A stretch of DNA of 64,000 nt from Allomuricauda sp. ARW1Y1 (GCF_013407935.1 NZ_JACBZU010000002.1:62001-126000); one strand, 5' to 3'; positions 50,444-60,494 are shown, counted from the stretch's first letter. The notes: generated by a model from the letters alone, not told the origin. Translations and numbers: made by a program.

Positions 50444-50908
50444 ATGAAGCTAGAGGATGTAAAATCAGCATTGGCTCAATTGGACACGATTGCCTTTCAA
50501 TTGCCCAACGGGGAGTTGGTCCCCAACCATTTCCATGTGACAGAAGTAGGTAAAATCACCAAGCACTTTATTGATTGCGGGGGGACTGTTCGCCACGAGG
50601 AGGTCGTTAATTTTCAACTTTGGAACGCAAATGATTACGACCACAGGTTACATCCGGAGAAATTGGTCAACATTATAGCGTTGTCCCAAAAAACGCTGGA
50701 CATCGGCAATTTGGAGGTGGAAGTGGAATACCAAGGGCAGACCATTGAGAAATACAGCTTGGATTTTGACGGAACGCATTTTTTGCTGACTACCAAGCAG
50801 ACGGATTGCCTGGCCAAAGACCAATGTGGTATACCAACCGAAAAACCTAGGGTGAAACTTTCCGAACTTCAACAAACAGGCTGCGCTCCTGGAAGTGGTT
50901 GCTGCTAA
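50444..50908 (+). CDS. Arsenic-operon protein of unknown function (DUF6428-like)
   Basis: A 154-residue soluble protein with a cysteine-rich C-terminus ending CAPGSGCC and further cysteines in CLAKDQCG near 128. I recall a DUF6428 family with this arsenic-operon setting. The cysteine tail and its place between arsR and the phosphatase-like gene suggest arsenic binding or a redox role, but nothing in the sequence shows an enzyme site. The second ArsR-type operator is directly upstream. Confidence 0.8.
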   Translation: MKLEDVKSALAQLDTIAFQLPNGELVPNHFHVTEVGKITKHFIDCGGTVRHEEVVNFQLWNANDYDHRLHPEKLVNIIALSQKTLDIGNLEVEVEYQGQTIEKYSLDFDGTHFLLTTKQTDCLAKDQCGIPTEKPRVKLSELQQTGCAPGSGCC

Positions 50909-50923
50909 CTATAATCCTTCAAC

Positions 50924-51541
50924 ATGGCACTTAACAACACATTGCATAATTTTGTTTCCCAATTGGACACTGATGCTATTCCACACGAAAGAAAACAACT
51001 ACTGGACCTTCTCTCGGGATACGTTCAGGAAAAGGTGGACAAAAAAAAGCCCATCCGGCTTAATTTTATCTGTACCCATAACTCCAGAAGGAGCCATTTG
51101 TCCCAAGTTTGGGCACAAACCATGGCACATCATTTTGGGGTAAGGAATTTAAGCTGCTATTCTGGGGGAACCGAGGCCACTGCCCTATTTCCTGTGGTAG
51201 CTACTACTCTGGCGAATACAGGTTTTGCGGTGCAAATGCTTTCCGTAGGAAAGAACCCTGTTTACACCATTAAGTTTGCAGAGAACGAACACCCCGTTAT
51301 CTGCTTTTCCAAAACCATGGATGACGCTTTTAATCCAACATCCGACTTTGCAGCCATTATGACCTGTTCGCAGGCGGATGAAGGCTGTCCTTTTGTACCA
51401 GGTGCCGAAAAACGGATTCCAATCACTTATGATGACCCGAAAGTGTTTGACAACAGCCCGCAACAGGCTGAAAAATATAGTGAGCGTAGCAAACAGATTG
51501 CTTCCGAATTGTTTTACGTCTTTTCCCAAATTCAGAACTAA
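50924..51541 (+). CDS. Low-molecular-weight phosphatase-family protein, probable arsenate reductase
   Basis: A 205-residue protein of the LMW protein-tyrosine-phosphatase fold. The nucleophile is in [11 protein letters not shown] near residue 50-60, which keeps the C-x5-R motif. Later cysteines occur in [12 protein letters not shown] near 145-156, matching the resolving cysteine pattern of ArsC-like enzymes. Arsenate reduction, feeding arsenite to the efflux pump, fits the operon. The stop codon overlaps the acr3 start by one base. Confidence 0.88.
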   Translation: MALNNTLHNFVSQLDTDAIPHERKQLLDLLSGYVQEKVDKKKPIRLNFICTHNSRRSHLSQVWAQTMAHHFGVRNLSCYSGGTEATALFPVVATTLANTGFAVQMLSVGKNPVYTIKFAENEHPVICFSKTMDDAFNPTSDFAAIMTCSQADEGCPFVPGAEKRIPITYDDPKVFDNSPQQAEKYSERSKQIASELFYVFSQIQN

Positions 51542-52593
51542 TGTCAGCGAAGAAATTAAGCTTTTTAGATAAAAACCTGACCCTTTGGATTTTTGTGGCA
51601 ATGATATTGGGTGTTGGAATCGGTTACTTTTTTCCAACCTTTCCCGATTTCGTCAATTCATTCAGCAGCGGAACCACCAATATTCCCATTGCCATTGGTT
51701 TAATATTGATGATGTACCCACCGTTGGCTAAGGTAAAGTATTCCCTATTGCCCAAAGTCTTTAAGAACACTAAAATCCTTTCCATCTCACTCTTTTTGAA
51801 TTGGATTGTGGGTCCCATTTTAATGTTTGCCCTGGCAGTCATCTTTTTACGTGACTATCCTGAGTATATGGTTGGGCTTATTTTAATCGGTTTGGCTCGG
51901 TGCATTGCGATGGTTTTGGTGTGGAACGATCTGGCCGAAGGCAGCAGCGAATACGGTGCAGGGTTGGTGGCGCTGAACAGTGTTTTTCAGGTTTTTGCCT
52001 ATAGTTTTTATGCTTGGATTTTCATTACCGTACTTCCTCCTTATTTTGGTTTTGAAGGCGCCATAGTTGATATTTCCATTGGCACCATTGCCGAAAGCGT
52101 AGCCATTTATTTGGGTATTCCTTTTTTAATGGGCATTTTGAGCCGTCAAATCTTGGTGAAATTAAAAGGCGAAGCATGGTATGCCGAGAAATTTATTCCT
52201 GCTATCTCTCCCATCACCTTGATAGCGTTACTCTTCACCATTGTTGTGATGTTTTCATTGAAAGGTGAATTGATCGTACAAATCCCGATGGATGTTTTGA
52301 TTATTGCCGTTCCCTTGTTGATTTATTTTGCCTTGATGTTCATTATTGGCTTTTTCACGACAAAAGCCATGGGTGCCGAATACGATAAAACAGCTTCGGT
52401 GGCATTTACAGCTGCTGGTAATAATTTTGAATTGGCCATTGCTGTTGCCATTTCTATATTCGGGCTAAACTCTGGACAGGCTTTTACAGGGGTCATCGGC
52501 CCATTGGTGGAAGTTCCCGCACTTATTTTGCTGGTAAAAGTATCTTTTTGGTTCCGAAAGAAGTATTTTAAAGTTTCGGAAGCAAAGGCTTAG
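51541..52593 (+). CDS. acr3: ACR3-family arsenite efflux transporter
   Basis: A 350-residue membrane protein with ten predicted segments. The motif [16 protein letters not shown] near residue 118-133 is the ACR3 signature, including the cysteine needed for arsenite export. ACR3 pumps use the proton motive force. It is the last gene of the arsR, DUF6428-like, phosphatase, acr3 operon. Confidence 0.95.
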   Translation: MSAKKLSFLDKNLTLWIFVAMILGVGIGYFFPTFPDFVNSFSSGTTNIPIAIGLILMMYPPLAKVKYSLLPKVFKNTKILSISLFLNWIVGPILMFALAVIFLRDYPEYMVGLILIGLARCIAMVLVWNDLAEGSSEYGAGLVALNSVFQVFAYSFYAWIFITVLPPYFGFEGAIVDISIGTIAESVAIYLGIPFLMGILSRQILVKLKGEAWYAEKFIPAISPITLIALLFTIVVMFSLKGELIVQIPMDVLIIAVPLLIYFALMFIIGFFTTKAMGAEYDKTASVAFTAAGNNFELAIAVAISIFGLNSGQAFTGVIGPLVEVPALILLVKVSFWFRKKYFKVSEAKA

Positions 52594-52665
52594 GAAGAAC
52601 ATTTTATAAATTACCGGAGTTTAGTAACTTCAATCCCGCAAAAACTTAAACAAACTGAACACATC

Positions 52666-53613
52666 ATGGGTAAAGGAGTTACTATTCTTGGACTTTTGAT
52701 TTTGCTACTATCGTGCAACTCAAAAAATGACAACGCTGAACGTGAATTGGGCTTGGTCTACAATGTGTTGAGGGACATGGATATCGAGAATTACGAAGTA
52801 TACGCGATGAATCTGGATGGTTCCAACAAAACGAACATCACAGATTTCCCCAATGTGGAATGGACCTATTATTCATATGAAGATGACCTCTATTTCATTT
52901 CGGACAGGGACGCCTGTAAGCGTTGCTATTATTTGTACAAAAGCAATTTTAAAGGGGAAAACGTCCAAAAAGTATCGGAATTGGAGCTCGCCGATAGCTG
53001 GATGAGCAGTAGAAACGATGGCACGGAACTCATCGTAAAGCCCAAACTCATCATGAAGAACACCTTCTACGTTTTGGACCTGAAGGGCAACATCATAGAT
53101 CGGCTTGACACGGGACTGGCCTTCGCTGCGGACCCGCTATTTGTAAACGATGGCAAACAGGTGGTTTTTAGGGGCGGCAAAACGGTAAGCAAAAACATTG
53201 AAGGTTTTGATGAAGAGCTTTACATTATCGACACCGACGGAAGCAACCTAAAACAATTAACCCACTACCCTGAAAAGGATTCCACAGCGGGACAATACGG
53301 TTACAGGGCCGGGGCTCCAAAACTGCATCCTACGGAAAACTTTGTCACCTACCAAAGCATGCAGAACGGCAAATACAGTCTCTATGCCGTGAGCCTGGAC
53401 GGCAGCAAAACCTGGAAATTGACAGAGAACACCCAAAATGAAGGTTGGCACGATTGGAGTCCGGATGGGAAATGGTTGGCCATTGAGCTATTTGATGATG
53501 AACAATCCCAATTCCATATTGGGCTGATGAATTGGGAAACCAAGGAGTTAAAGATTTTGACCGATGATACCTTCACCTATCAACAAGCACCCAATTTTAT
53601 CTATAAAAATTAA
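52666..53613 (+). CDS. TolB-like beta-propeller lipoprotein
   Basis: A 315-residue predicted lipoprotein (signal ending ILLLSC, Cys near residue 17). The mature part shows TolB/WD40-like repeats such as VYAMNLDGSNKTNITDFPNVEW, LYIIDTDGSNLKQLTHYPEKDS and LYAVSLDGSKTWKLTENTQNEGWHDWSPDGKW, each with a D-G-S turn. No catalytic domain is attached. A role in envelope binding is likely but the partner is unknown. Confidence 0.85.
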   Translation: MGKGVTILGLLILLLSCNSKNDNAERELGLVYNVLRDMDIENYEVYAMNLDGSNKTNITDFPNVEWTYYSYEDDLYFISDRDACKRCYYLYKSNFKGENVQKVSELELADSWMSSRNDGTELIVKPKLIMKNTFYVLDLKGNIIDRLDTGLAFAADPLFVNDGKQVVFRGGKTVSKNIEGFDEELYIIDTDGSNLKQLTHYPEKDSTAGQYGYRAGAPKLHPTENFVTYQSMQNGKYSLYAVSLDGSKTWKLTENTQNEGWHDWSPDGKWLAIELFDDEQSQFHIGLMNWETKELKILTDDTFTYQQAPNFIYKN

Positions 53614-53682
53614 TTTTTTGTAAGAAAAATGCTTCTTTTTTAAGTCAATTTGTGCATTTCATCGATAAAATTGACATATTTC

Positions 53683-53711
53683 TTTGAAACAGTAGGGTTT
53701 TTTGATCTTTG
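53683..53711 (+). promoter_or_regulatory. Candidate promoter of the DUF4382 gene
   Basis: TTTG (53683-53686), a 17-base spacer and GATCTTTG (53704-53711). The -7 element differs from TAnnTTTG only in its first base, and the same TTTTTGATCTTTG block precedes the PD40 gene at 59442. Confidence 0.45.
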
Positions 53712-53775
53712 ATTGTTTAGTAATTATAAAATCAGAACAGGGCTAATTATGCCCTGAAATCAAAAACCCCATACA

Positions 53776-54696
53776 ATGAGAACAAAGTTAATTTTTAGCT
53801 TACTATTTACATTGGCCCTTTTTATGATGGGCTGCTCCGATGGAGAAGGTTCGGCAAGTGCCGAAGGCACTGGAACCTTATCCGTACAACTTACCGACGC
53901 ACCCTTCCCCTATGAGCTGGTAGCCGAAGCAAATGTTACCGTTTATAAAGTTGAAGCTCGCCAAATTGATGGTGATGATGACGACAACGCTGATTCAGAT
54001 GAAGGCATGGACGATGATAGTTCATCTTTCATCACGTTAATGGAAGAGGAAATCGATGTAAATCTCTTGGAACTCACCAATGGATTGACCCAACAATTAG
54101 CAGAAATCGATGTTCCTGCTGGATCGTATGACTTGGTTCGTGTGCACGTTAAAGGTGTAAATGTTGTCTTGACCGATGGAACCGTTTACGATTTGAAAGT
54201 GCCCAGTGGAGACGCTTCAGGTATTAAAGTGTTTATCGAACCTGCCATTACAGTAGTAGGTGGACTCTCCACAGATTTGTTGTTGGACTTCGATGTCAGC
54301 CGTTCCTTTGTTGCCAAAGGCAACTTGGATACCCCCGCCGGTGTCAACGGATTTAATTTTAAACCCGTAATCAAGGCTAGTAACATGTCTACCTCTGGTA
54401 CCTTGTCTGGAACTGTTGGCACTATGGAAAGTGAATCAATACTTGCTTTGGAAGGTGCCCAGATTTCCGTGTTTGCTGCTGACACCCTAAACACCGCATC
54501 TTTTACCGATGTGGATGGCAACTACGCCATCCTAGGTTTGAAAGCTGGAATGTACGAAGTCGTAGCCGAATTGGAAGGATATTTGGCAAGTGACACCTTG
54601 GAGGTTCAGATTGATGCCGCTAACGTGACAACCCAAGATTTTATCCTTGAAGTGGATCCTGATGCTGGGGAGGAAACGACCACAAGCAGTAACTAA
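53776..54696 (+). CDS. DUF4382 lipoprotein with C-terminal carboxypeptidase-regulatory-like domain
   Basis: A 306-residue predicted lipoprotein. The signal ends FMMGCSDGEG (Cys near residue 18). A DUF4382 domain covers about 35-190, beginning TGTLSVQLTDAPFPYELVAEANVTVYKVEARQ and interrupted by an acidic loop (DGDDDDNADSDEGMDDDSS) that could bind Ca2+. A beta-sandwich domain (about 205-295, GAQISVFAADTLNTASFTDVDGNYAILGLKAG) resembles carboxypeptidase regulatory repeats. The ligand is unknown. It ends at the hairpin at 54716. Confidence 0.88.
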   Translation: MRTKLIFSLLFTLALFMMGCSDGEGSASAEGTGTLSVQLTDAPFPYELVAEANVTVYKVEARQIDGDDDDNADSDEGMDDDSSSFITLMEEEIDVNLLELTNGLTQQLAEIDVPAGSYDLVRVHVKGVNVVLTDGTVYDLKVPSGDASGIKVFIEPAITVVGGLSTDLLLDFDVSRSFVAKGNLDTPAGVNGFNFKPVIKASNMSTSGTLSGTVGTMESESILALEGAQISVFAADTLNTASFTDVDGNYAILGLKAGMYEVVAELEGYLASDTLEVQIDAANVTTQDFILEVDPDAGEETTTSSN

Positions 54697-54715
54697 TAGC
54701 AACAGAACAACAAAG

Positions 54716-54746
54716 AAAAGCCAGGATCCAAAATCCTGGCTTTTTT
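54716..54746. terminator. Bidirectional terminator after the DUF4382 gene
   Basis: AAAAGCCAGGAT (54716-54727) pairs perfectly with ATCCTGGCTTTT (54733-54744) around a 5-base loop, with T residues following. It separates two convergent genes. Confidence 0.88.
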
Positions 54747-54766
54747 ATATCTGGTTGGGAAGTTTT

Positions 54767-55957
54767 TTATCGATTGACCAGATAATCCTGCACAAATCGG
54801 ATCAAATCTTGGCCATGCAAATTCTTGGCCAACACCTTACCTTCTTTGTCCAATAAAAAGTTGGCTGGAATTGTACGCAGCCGTAACGAGTCCATTACCG
54901 GATTTTGATCACCTTCCAGATGTGACGCATGACGCCATCGATATGCACCATCGCGTTCTATGGCATTCTCCCAAGCCGATTTGCTGCTTTCCAAACCATA
55001 GGCGACTATCTGAAAACCTCGATCATTATAATTTTCCCATAGTGGCACCAAAACATTTCGATTCTCCACTCTGCAGGGCGCGCACCACGACGCCCAAATA
55101 TCCAACAACAGCAGTTCCTTCCCTTTTCTAATTTCCGAAAGGAAAAGATGCTCCCCGGTTTGCATGGGCAACTGTAAATCCGGAAGCGTATCGCCCAAGA
55201 GTACCGGCAACTTATCCCTGTCAGCCAATGACTCCAATTGGTTGACCCACGGATGTATTGGGTGTATTTGGTGCCATTTTTTGGATTGCGCGTATATGCG
55301 TTCGGCAATCCGTTCATAATTTCCCTCCGGACTCGCCCACCGAAGTGCCATTAGGGCCGGCAACAAGTGCTCTGTGGTATCCGCAAAATCAATCAACTTA
55401 TCTTGATACGCTTTTAGGTTTTTCTCTCGCTCCAATAGTCCCTCATCGGATTCATCTAGGCTATTTTCCGTTTCAAAGTGATGTTTAAAAACCTCCAAAC
55501 GCAGATCCCTCAACTTCAACATTGCTGCATTGGCAGGTGATGGATTCGTAATGGAGAAGCTCGATTGAAAATTTACCATTTCAGTATGAACCCTTAAAGA
55601 GGTACCTGGCTCATACACCAACGGAAAATAATTGTCCGTAACCGGGTTTTCATTCACCAATCTGTTGGCATATCGCTCGCCCTTTTGCTGCACTACCAGA
55701 AACAGCAAGGTGCTATCCTTAATGGGAAGTGCTTCGGTGAACCTAAAACTACCGTCTTTGGATACCGCGGCAGAATCCAATATTTGTCCTACAAAACTTT
55801 GGGCAGCATCACTGAATTTTTCGGGCTGTACCAAGTAAATTTTGGGACTCCAGTCTTCCGTTTGGGATAATTTGAGGCTTCCCGACAACCAAGCTTCCTT
55901 GGAACAGGATTGCATCATCAGCAAAAAAATGAGTGTGGTTTTCAACAGTTTTTTCAT
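54767..55957 (-). CDS. TlpA-like thiol-disulfide lipoprotein
   Basis: A 396-residue predicted lipoprotein from the ATG at 55957 (signal MKKLLKTTLIFLLMMQSC; the longer frame adds 11 residues). An N-terminal domain of unknown fold (about 20-240) precedes a C-terminal thioredoxin-like domain with LDIWASWCAPCRVENRNV, the TlpA active site. Such proteins reduce disulfides outside the cytoplasm, with electrons from a DsbD-like protein as encoded at 11745. Confidence 0.88.
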   Translation of the reverse strand: MKKLLKTTLIFLLMMQSCSKEAWLSGSLKLSQTEDWSPKIYLVQPEKFSDAAQSFVGQILDSAAVSKDGSFRFTEALPIKDSTLLFLVVQQKGERYANRLVNENPVTDNYFPLVYEPGTSLRVHTEMVNFQSSFSITNPSPANAAMLKLRDLRLEVFKHHFETENSLDESDEGLLEREKNLKAYQDKLIDFADTTEHLLPALMALRWASPEGNYERIAERIYAQSKKWHQIHPIHPWVNQLESLADRDKLPVLLGDTLPDLQLPMQTGEHLFLSEIRKGKELLLLDIWASWCAPCRVENRNVLVPLWENYNDRGFQIVAYGLESSKSAWENAIERDGAYRWRHASHLEGDQNPVMDSLRLRTIPANFLLDKEGKVLAKNLHGQDLIRFVQDYLVNR

Positions 55958-56111
55958 ACCGATAAAAATAACTATTTCTCCAGATGCCATCCGAGGGGTA
56001 GCCTTTCAAAAATTAAATTAGGGAATAAACCGAGCACAATTTTAAAAATCAATAGTTATTAAATAATCCTTATTACGACCAAGTTAGCATTCAACGTAAA
56101 CCAATAAACAC

Positions 56112-56495
56112 ATGACAACAAAATCCATTTTGAGCTTAGTACTGCGACTTGTTCCAGCCATAATTCTGCTACAAACCCTTTATTTTAAGTTTTCCGCTGC
56201 CCCAGAATCCGTTTTTATCTTTGAACAATTAGGTTTGGAACCTTGGGGACGCATAGGTCTGGGCGTCGCTGAATTGATCATTGCCATACTGATTCTTGTT
56301 CCTAGAACGACTTGGCTAGGTGCCCTGTTGGGTATAGGTATTATGGCCGGAGCCATATTCTCCCATGTAACGCAGTTGGGGGTGGTGGTTCAAAATGACG
56401 GAGGCACTTTATTTATATTGGCCTTGGTCACTTTAATTTTCTGTATGGTACTGGCATGGGTCAATAGAAAGCAGATTCCCTACGTGAACAAATAA
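56112..56495 (+). CDS. DoxX-like small membrane protein
   Basis: A 127-residue protein with four hydrophobic segments. The start MTTKSILSLVLRLVPAIIL and the GRIGLGVAELIIAILILVP region match the DoxX/MauE/SURF4-like superfamily; the basic tail NRKQIPYVNK faces the cytoplasm. Function is unclear. It lies 45 bases before the next gene on the same strand. Confidence 0.8.
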   Translation: MTTKSILSLVLRLVPAIILLQTLYFKFSAAPESVFIFEQLGLEPWGRIGLGVAELIIAILILVPRTTWLGALLGIGIMAGAIFSHVTQLGVVVQNDGGTLFILALVTLIFCMVLAWVNRKQIPYVNK

Positions 56496-56540
56496 TGGGA
56501 TTACGCTCGTAATGAACCTAAAGCGGTGTATCTTGCTGCC

Positions 56541-57575
56541 ATGGATTGTTTCAGCATGGCCAGCACCTCTCTGTATCGGGTTATAGCAAGCACCATACTG
56601 CTGCACTGTATTTTCTGGCATTGTATAACTGCCCAAGAGGACACACTTGCCATTGTAAATTATTCGAACAAGATTATTATCAAGGCCAATCTGGACACCA
56701 AAACCGACTTCTATTCTTATGAAAACAGGCAATTAAATAACCGAATAAGCATTCAACCCAATAATCGCTATCGGCTTTTTCTTTCTTTGGATTATGAGTT
56801 TATAGGGTTTAGTGTGGGTTTTGTGCCCAAGTTCCTTGGTGCCAATAGCGATGAAAACTTAAAAGGGGAATCATCTTTTACGGATTATAAGTTTCGTTTT
56901 TTTCTGGGCAGATGGGTCCAAGCCATCTCTTACAGCAAGATTTCCGGCTACTATGTGAGCAATACCGGGGATTTTATACCTAGCTGGAACGAGGGTACCG
57001 ACCCCTACATCCAATTCAATGATTTAGCGACCCAACAATTTGGGATGTCCACATCCTACGTATTCAATCCCGATTTCTCCTATCGGAACATTGTGTATCA
57101 AAATGAGTGGCAACGGATCAGTAGTGGAAGTTTGGTCGGTTCTTTAATTTACGACTACAACATTTTTGATTTGAACGAAACCTCCCTAGTCAACCGGGAA
57201 AAGTTTTTTAATGTAAGAATAGCCCCGGCATATTACTATACTTTTGTGTTTCATGACAACTGGTTCGTCTCGGCCAATTTGTCCCCCTCCCTTGGATTGC
57301 GTTTTTCCAAAGCGGAGTCAGGAATAGGTAATCCTATAAGTACAGAGCGCAATACCTACCTTACCCGACGGCTGGAAGGCGGTCTTAATTTAGGATATAG
57401 CTCCAAAAGGATAATCTATGGGATAAATATCAATTTCAGTGCCGATTGGTACAACGAGGACAAGGTTTCCATTACAGAGAACGATCAATTTTATGGCTTG
57501 CTATACTTTGGCTATCGATTTGATGCACCACAGGTTATTGAAAAGGTTTTTAATTCAATAACGAAAGGTGAATAA
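56541..57575 (+). CDS. DUF4421 outer-membrane protein
   Basis: A 344-residue protein from the ATG at 56541 (GTG at 56526 or ATG at 56556 are alternatives). The signal region ends in HCITAQE. The mature part is rich in alternating strands with tyrosine- and aromatic-rich turns (NRYRLFLSLDYEFIGFSVGFVPKFLG and YYYTFVFHDNWFVSANLSPSLGLRF), typical of DUF4421 beta-barrels. Its function is unknown. Confidence 0.85.
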   Translation: MDCFSMASTSLYRVIASTILLHCIFWHCITAQEDTLAIVNYSNKIIIKANLDTKTDFYSYENRQLNNRISIQPNNRYRLFLSLDYEFIGFSVGFVPKFLGANSDENLKGESSFTDYKFRFFLGRWVQAISYSKISGYYVSNTGDFIPSWNEGTDPYIQFNDLATQQFGMSTSYVFNPDFSYRNIVYQNEWQRISSGSLVGSLIYDYNIFDLNETSLVNREKFFNVRIAPAYYYTFVFHDNWFVSANLSPSLGLRFSKAESGIGNPISTERNTYLTRRLEGGLNLGYSSKRIIYGININFSADWYNEDKVSITENDQFYGLLYFGYRFDAPQVIEKVFNSITKGE

Positions 57576-57642
57576 GTTTTCACAAATAGCTGAAGATAGC
57601 GTCAATTCCCCAAATAAGCCTAAAGAATTATACACAACCCAT

Positions 57643-59136
57643 TTACTCTAAATCATTGTCTTCCCTTTTTTCCCTTTTCAAGCGTAACGAATCATAGACC
57701 TTTTCCAAAATTTCAAGTTTATCGGTAAGCACGACCAATTTATCATTTGCCTCTATTTCGGTCATTCCATTAGGGGTGAGGTAATTTCCGTCCCTCTGAA
57801 TCATGGCAATCAATGCATTCTTAGGAAAGTTAAGGTTAACGATTTTAAGGCCAACAACAGGACAGGATTCGGTTACCTTGATTTCTCTCATTACAGCTTT
57901 TGGGTGTTCCGATAAAAGTTCATCGGTTGGAGAAAGCGGTTTTGCATTTTCGGGCAACCCAACGTGCAACCATTTTGCAACAATCGACAATGTACTTCCC
58001 TGTATCAATACCGAAGTAAGTGAAACAAAAAATACAATATTAAATATCATATGTGCCTTTTCAATTCCTGCCAAAAGAGGGTACGTGGCAAAAACAATAG
58101 GAACAGCCCCTCTCAAGCCTACCCAAGAAATATAGAATCGTCGCCTCATCTTCATCTTGAAGGGTATCAGAGAAATCATTACAGCCACGGGACGAGCCAC
58201 AAAAATGAGAAAAAGGGAAATCAGCAGGCCGATTCCCATATACGGCACTATCTCACTCGGAAAAACGAGTAATCCAAGAGTAAGGAACAAAACAATTTGC
58301 ATAAGCCAAGCCAAACCGTCAAACATCCGCATAATGGTGCGCTTATGTATCAAGTTTTGATTTCCGAGATAAACTGAGCATATGTAGATTGCCAAAAAAC
58401 CGTTTCCTCCAATAAAATCGGTTGCGGAAAAGGTCATAAACATTAATGCAATGGTGAGCACGGGATAGAGTCCCTCAAAATCCAACTTTATTCTATTAAT
58501 GATGACTTTACTGAGTTTTCCGAACAAAAAACCAGCAACCCCACCAAGAACCATTTGAAGAAAGAATATGGGCAATACGGATAGTACATTCTTTTCCGGA
58601 AACTGTACCAATGTCAAAAACGCTATAGTGAGCACATAGGCCATGGGGTCGTTACTCCCACTTTCCAATTCCAAAGTTGGTCTCAGGTTTTTCTTCAAGG
58701 CGAGGTTTTTACCTCGTAAAATGGAAAAGACCGCCGCCGCATCCGTCGAGGAAACAATAGCCCCCAGTAATAAGCTTTCGAACAAATCAAAGTCGGTGAC
58801 GGCATATACAAAATATCCTAGACCTACCGCAGTAAGCAAAACTCCCATAGTTGAAAGCATAATACCTTCCTTAAGTACTGGTTTTACCGATTGCCAGTTG
58901 GTATCCAAGCCACCAGAAAAGAGTATGAAATTAAGGGAAACCACTCCCACAAATTGCGCAATTTTAGGATTATCGAAATGAATGCCACCAATTCCATCCG
59001 AACCTGCAAGCATTCCAATGGTCAAAAACAATAATAAGGTAGGGATACCAAAGCGATATGTTGTTTTACCTGCCAGTATGCTGATGAGAAGCAATACTGA
59101 ACCAATAAGTATGATATTTTCAATAGTAATGTTCAT
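57643..59136 (-). CDS. Potassium/proton antiporter of the CPA1 family
   Basis: A 497-residue protein. Residues 1-380 form about 12 membrane segments with SLNFILFSGGLDTNW near 70 and LGAIVSSTDAAAVFSILRG and LELESGSNDPMAY near 125-165, the conserved ion-binding region of CPA1 antiporters. A C-terminal RCK/TrkA-C-like domain (about 400-490) is NhaP2/CvrA-like. K+/H+ exchange is probable. Confidence 0.92.
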   Translation of the reverse strand: MNITIENIILIGSVLLLISILAGKTTYRFGIPTLLLFLTIGMLAGSDGIGGIHFDNPKIAQFVGVVSLNFILFSGGLDTNWQSVKPVLKEGIMLSTMGVLLTAVGLGYFVYAVTDFDLFESLLLGAIVSSTDAAAVFSILRGKNLALKKNLRPTLELESGSNDPMAYVLTIAFLTLVQFPEKNVLSVLPIFFLQMVLGGVAGFLFGKLSKVIINRIKLDFEGLYPVLTIALMFMTFSATDFIGGNGFLAIYICSVYLGNQNLIHKRTIMRMFDGLAWLMQIVLFLTLGLLVFPSEIVPYMGIGLLISLFLIFVARPVAVMISLIPFKMKMRRRFYISWVGLRGAVPIVFATYPLLAGIEKAHMIFNIVFFVSLTSVLIQGSTLSIVAKWLHVGLPENAKPLSPTDELLSEHPKAVMREIKVTESCPVVGLKIVNLNFPKNALIAMIQRDGNYLTPNGMTEIEANDKLVVLTDKLEILEKVYDSLRLKREKREDNDLE

Positions 59137-59441
59137 GGGATTGTAATAGCGTTTTTCAAAACATACCAGTTATAAAACGAAGTTAACCCAATTCGCTCGA
59201 AATGTTTAAGTATTCATTGCTCAATCGATAGAATGAAATAGCAACGAGCATCGTGCCTGTCCAACTTCATAAAAATCCGATAAAATACTTTTTAAGGCGT
59301 TTTTGAGTGTTAAACACCTAAAAAATATTCGTTGAAATACACTTTTTATCCGTTAAAAGTGAAAACCTATGAAAAATTCATAAGTATTCCGGCGGAATGT
59401 TTTTGATCTTTGTAATGTATTAACCCCCAAATCTATACATC
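59137..59441. other. Divergent spacer before the PD40 gene
   Basis: 305 bases without a credible gene. The region holds the promoters of the antiporter and PD40 genes. The block GATCTTTG at 59405-59412 is a candidate -7 element for the PD40 gene. CCCAAATCT at 59426-59434 lies 7 bases before that gene's ATG. No strong hairpin was seen. Confidence 0.6.
59405..59434 (+). promoter_or_regulatory. Promoter and CCCAAATCT leader element of the PD40 gene
   Basis: GATCTTTG (59405-59412) resembles TAnnTTTG. CCCAAATCT (59426-59434) should lie at or near the 5' end of the transcript. The same nonamer, 7-8 bases before an ATG, recurs at 60659 and 60952. Confidence 0.5.
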
Positions 59442-60284
59442 ATGACACGATCTACAATTTTCAGCCTACTTGTTTCAGGAATGTTACTAGTCAGTCAAAA
59501 CAGTACAGCGCAATCAGACCAAATCAACGAAGCTATGGAAGGAAGTGTTTCCACCATTGACGGTTACGTACCTTCCATGTCCATAACCAAAGATGGAAAA
59601 ACAGCCTACTTTAGCAAGGGAACCTACGAAAAGCCACTTTACGGCGTGTTCTCCAAAAAAGAGTTGGTGTACCACATTTATCGTGCGGAAAACATCAACG
59701 GCGAATGGACGAATATCACCCAATTGGAGGTTTGCCCAAAACACTACTCCGCCAAACATCCTACGGTTACTGGTGACGGAACACGCTTGTTCTTTGCCTC
59801 CAACATGAAAGGGACCTTTGGCAAATACGATATTTATGTGGCGGATATCGCTGCGGATGGCACAGTGGGCGTATCCAAAAACCTTGGCCCAAAGGTGAAC
59901 ACCAAAGAGGATGAACTCTACCCTAGCATCTATAACGAAACCTTGTTGTTCTTTGCTTCCGAAGGAAGGGATGGTTTTGGCGGATTGGACCTTTACGCCT
60001 CCCAAGTGGTAAAGAACACCTTGACCACATCGGTAAACCTTGGTGCCCACATCAACACCAACAGCGATGAGTACGCCATTCAGTTGAGCCCTGAGAAAAA
60101 AATGGGTTTTGTGGTCTCCAATAGAGGTTTCAACAATACCGTATCACAATATACAGTGGCCTACGGACGTTCAAGTAATCGGGATCAGTACAATGATGTT
60201 GCTGATGGAGGTACAGGACTCCAAACTGCTATGAATGGGAATGCCTACGACTATGTGGACACCTCATTCCAAGACGAAGAATAA
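59442..60284 (+). CDS. Secreted PD40/TolB-like beta-propeller protein
   Basis: A 280-residue exported protein. The signal peptide is MTRSTIFSLLVSGMLLVSQNSTAQS. Four or five PD40 repeats follow, such as SITKDGKTAYFSKGTYEK, VTGDGTRLFFASNMKGTFGKYDIYVADI and IYNETLLFFASEGRDGFGGLDLYASQV. This is the fold found in the N-terminal part of OmpA-linked proteins of Bacteroidota, here without an OmpA domain. The short acidic tail DYVDTSFQDEE ends the protein. Function unknown. Confidence 0.85.
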   Translation: MTRSTIFSLLVSGMLLVSQNSTAQSDQINEAMEGSVSTIDGYVPSMSITKDGKTAYFSKGTYEKPLYGVFSKKELVYHIYRAENINGEWTNITQLEVCPKHYSAKHPTVTGDGTRLFFASNMKGTFGKYDIYVADIAADGTVGVSKNLGPKVNTKEDELYPSIYNETLLFFASEGRDGFGGLDLYASQVVKNTLTTSVNLGAHINTNSDEYAIQLSPEKKMGFVVSNRGFNNTVSQYTVAYGRSSNRDQYNDVADGGTGLQTAMNGNAYDYVDTSFQDEE

Positions 60285-60460
60285 TATTTGATTGCCAACA
60301 ACTTTATTGAATCGGTCAATAAACCTGATTGTGTCTTATGATGTTTCATAGCCGAAATTCTGAAACACTCATGACAATGATAAGAAAGACAGGGGGAAAC
60401 TGACAGACTATCATTAGAAAACGGGTTGTATTATTTCAATCTGACCGATTTACTTCAAGA

Positions 60461-60494
60461 ATAGGATGCTGATGGGACGGCATCCTATTTTTTT
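60461..60494 (+). terminator. Terminator downstream of the PD40 gene
   Basis: ATAGGATGC (60461-60469) pairs with GCATCCTAT (60480-60488) around a 10-base loop and is followed by six T residues. Confidence 0.75.
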
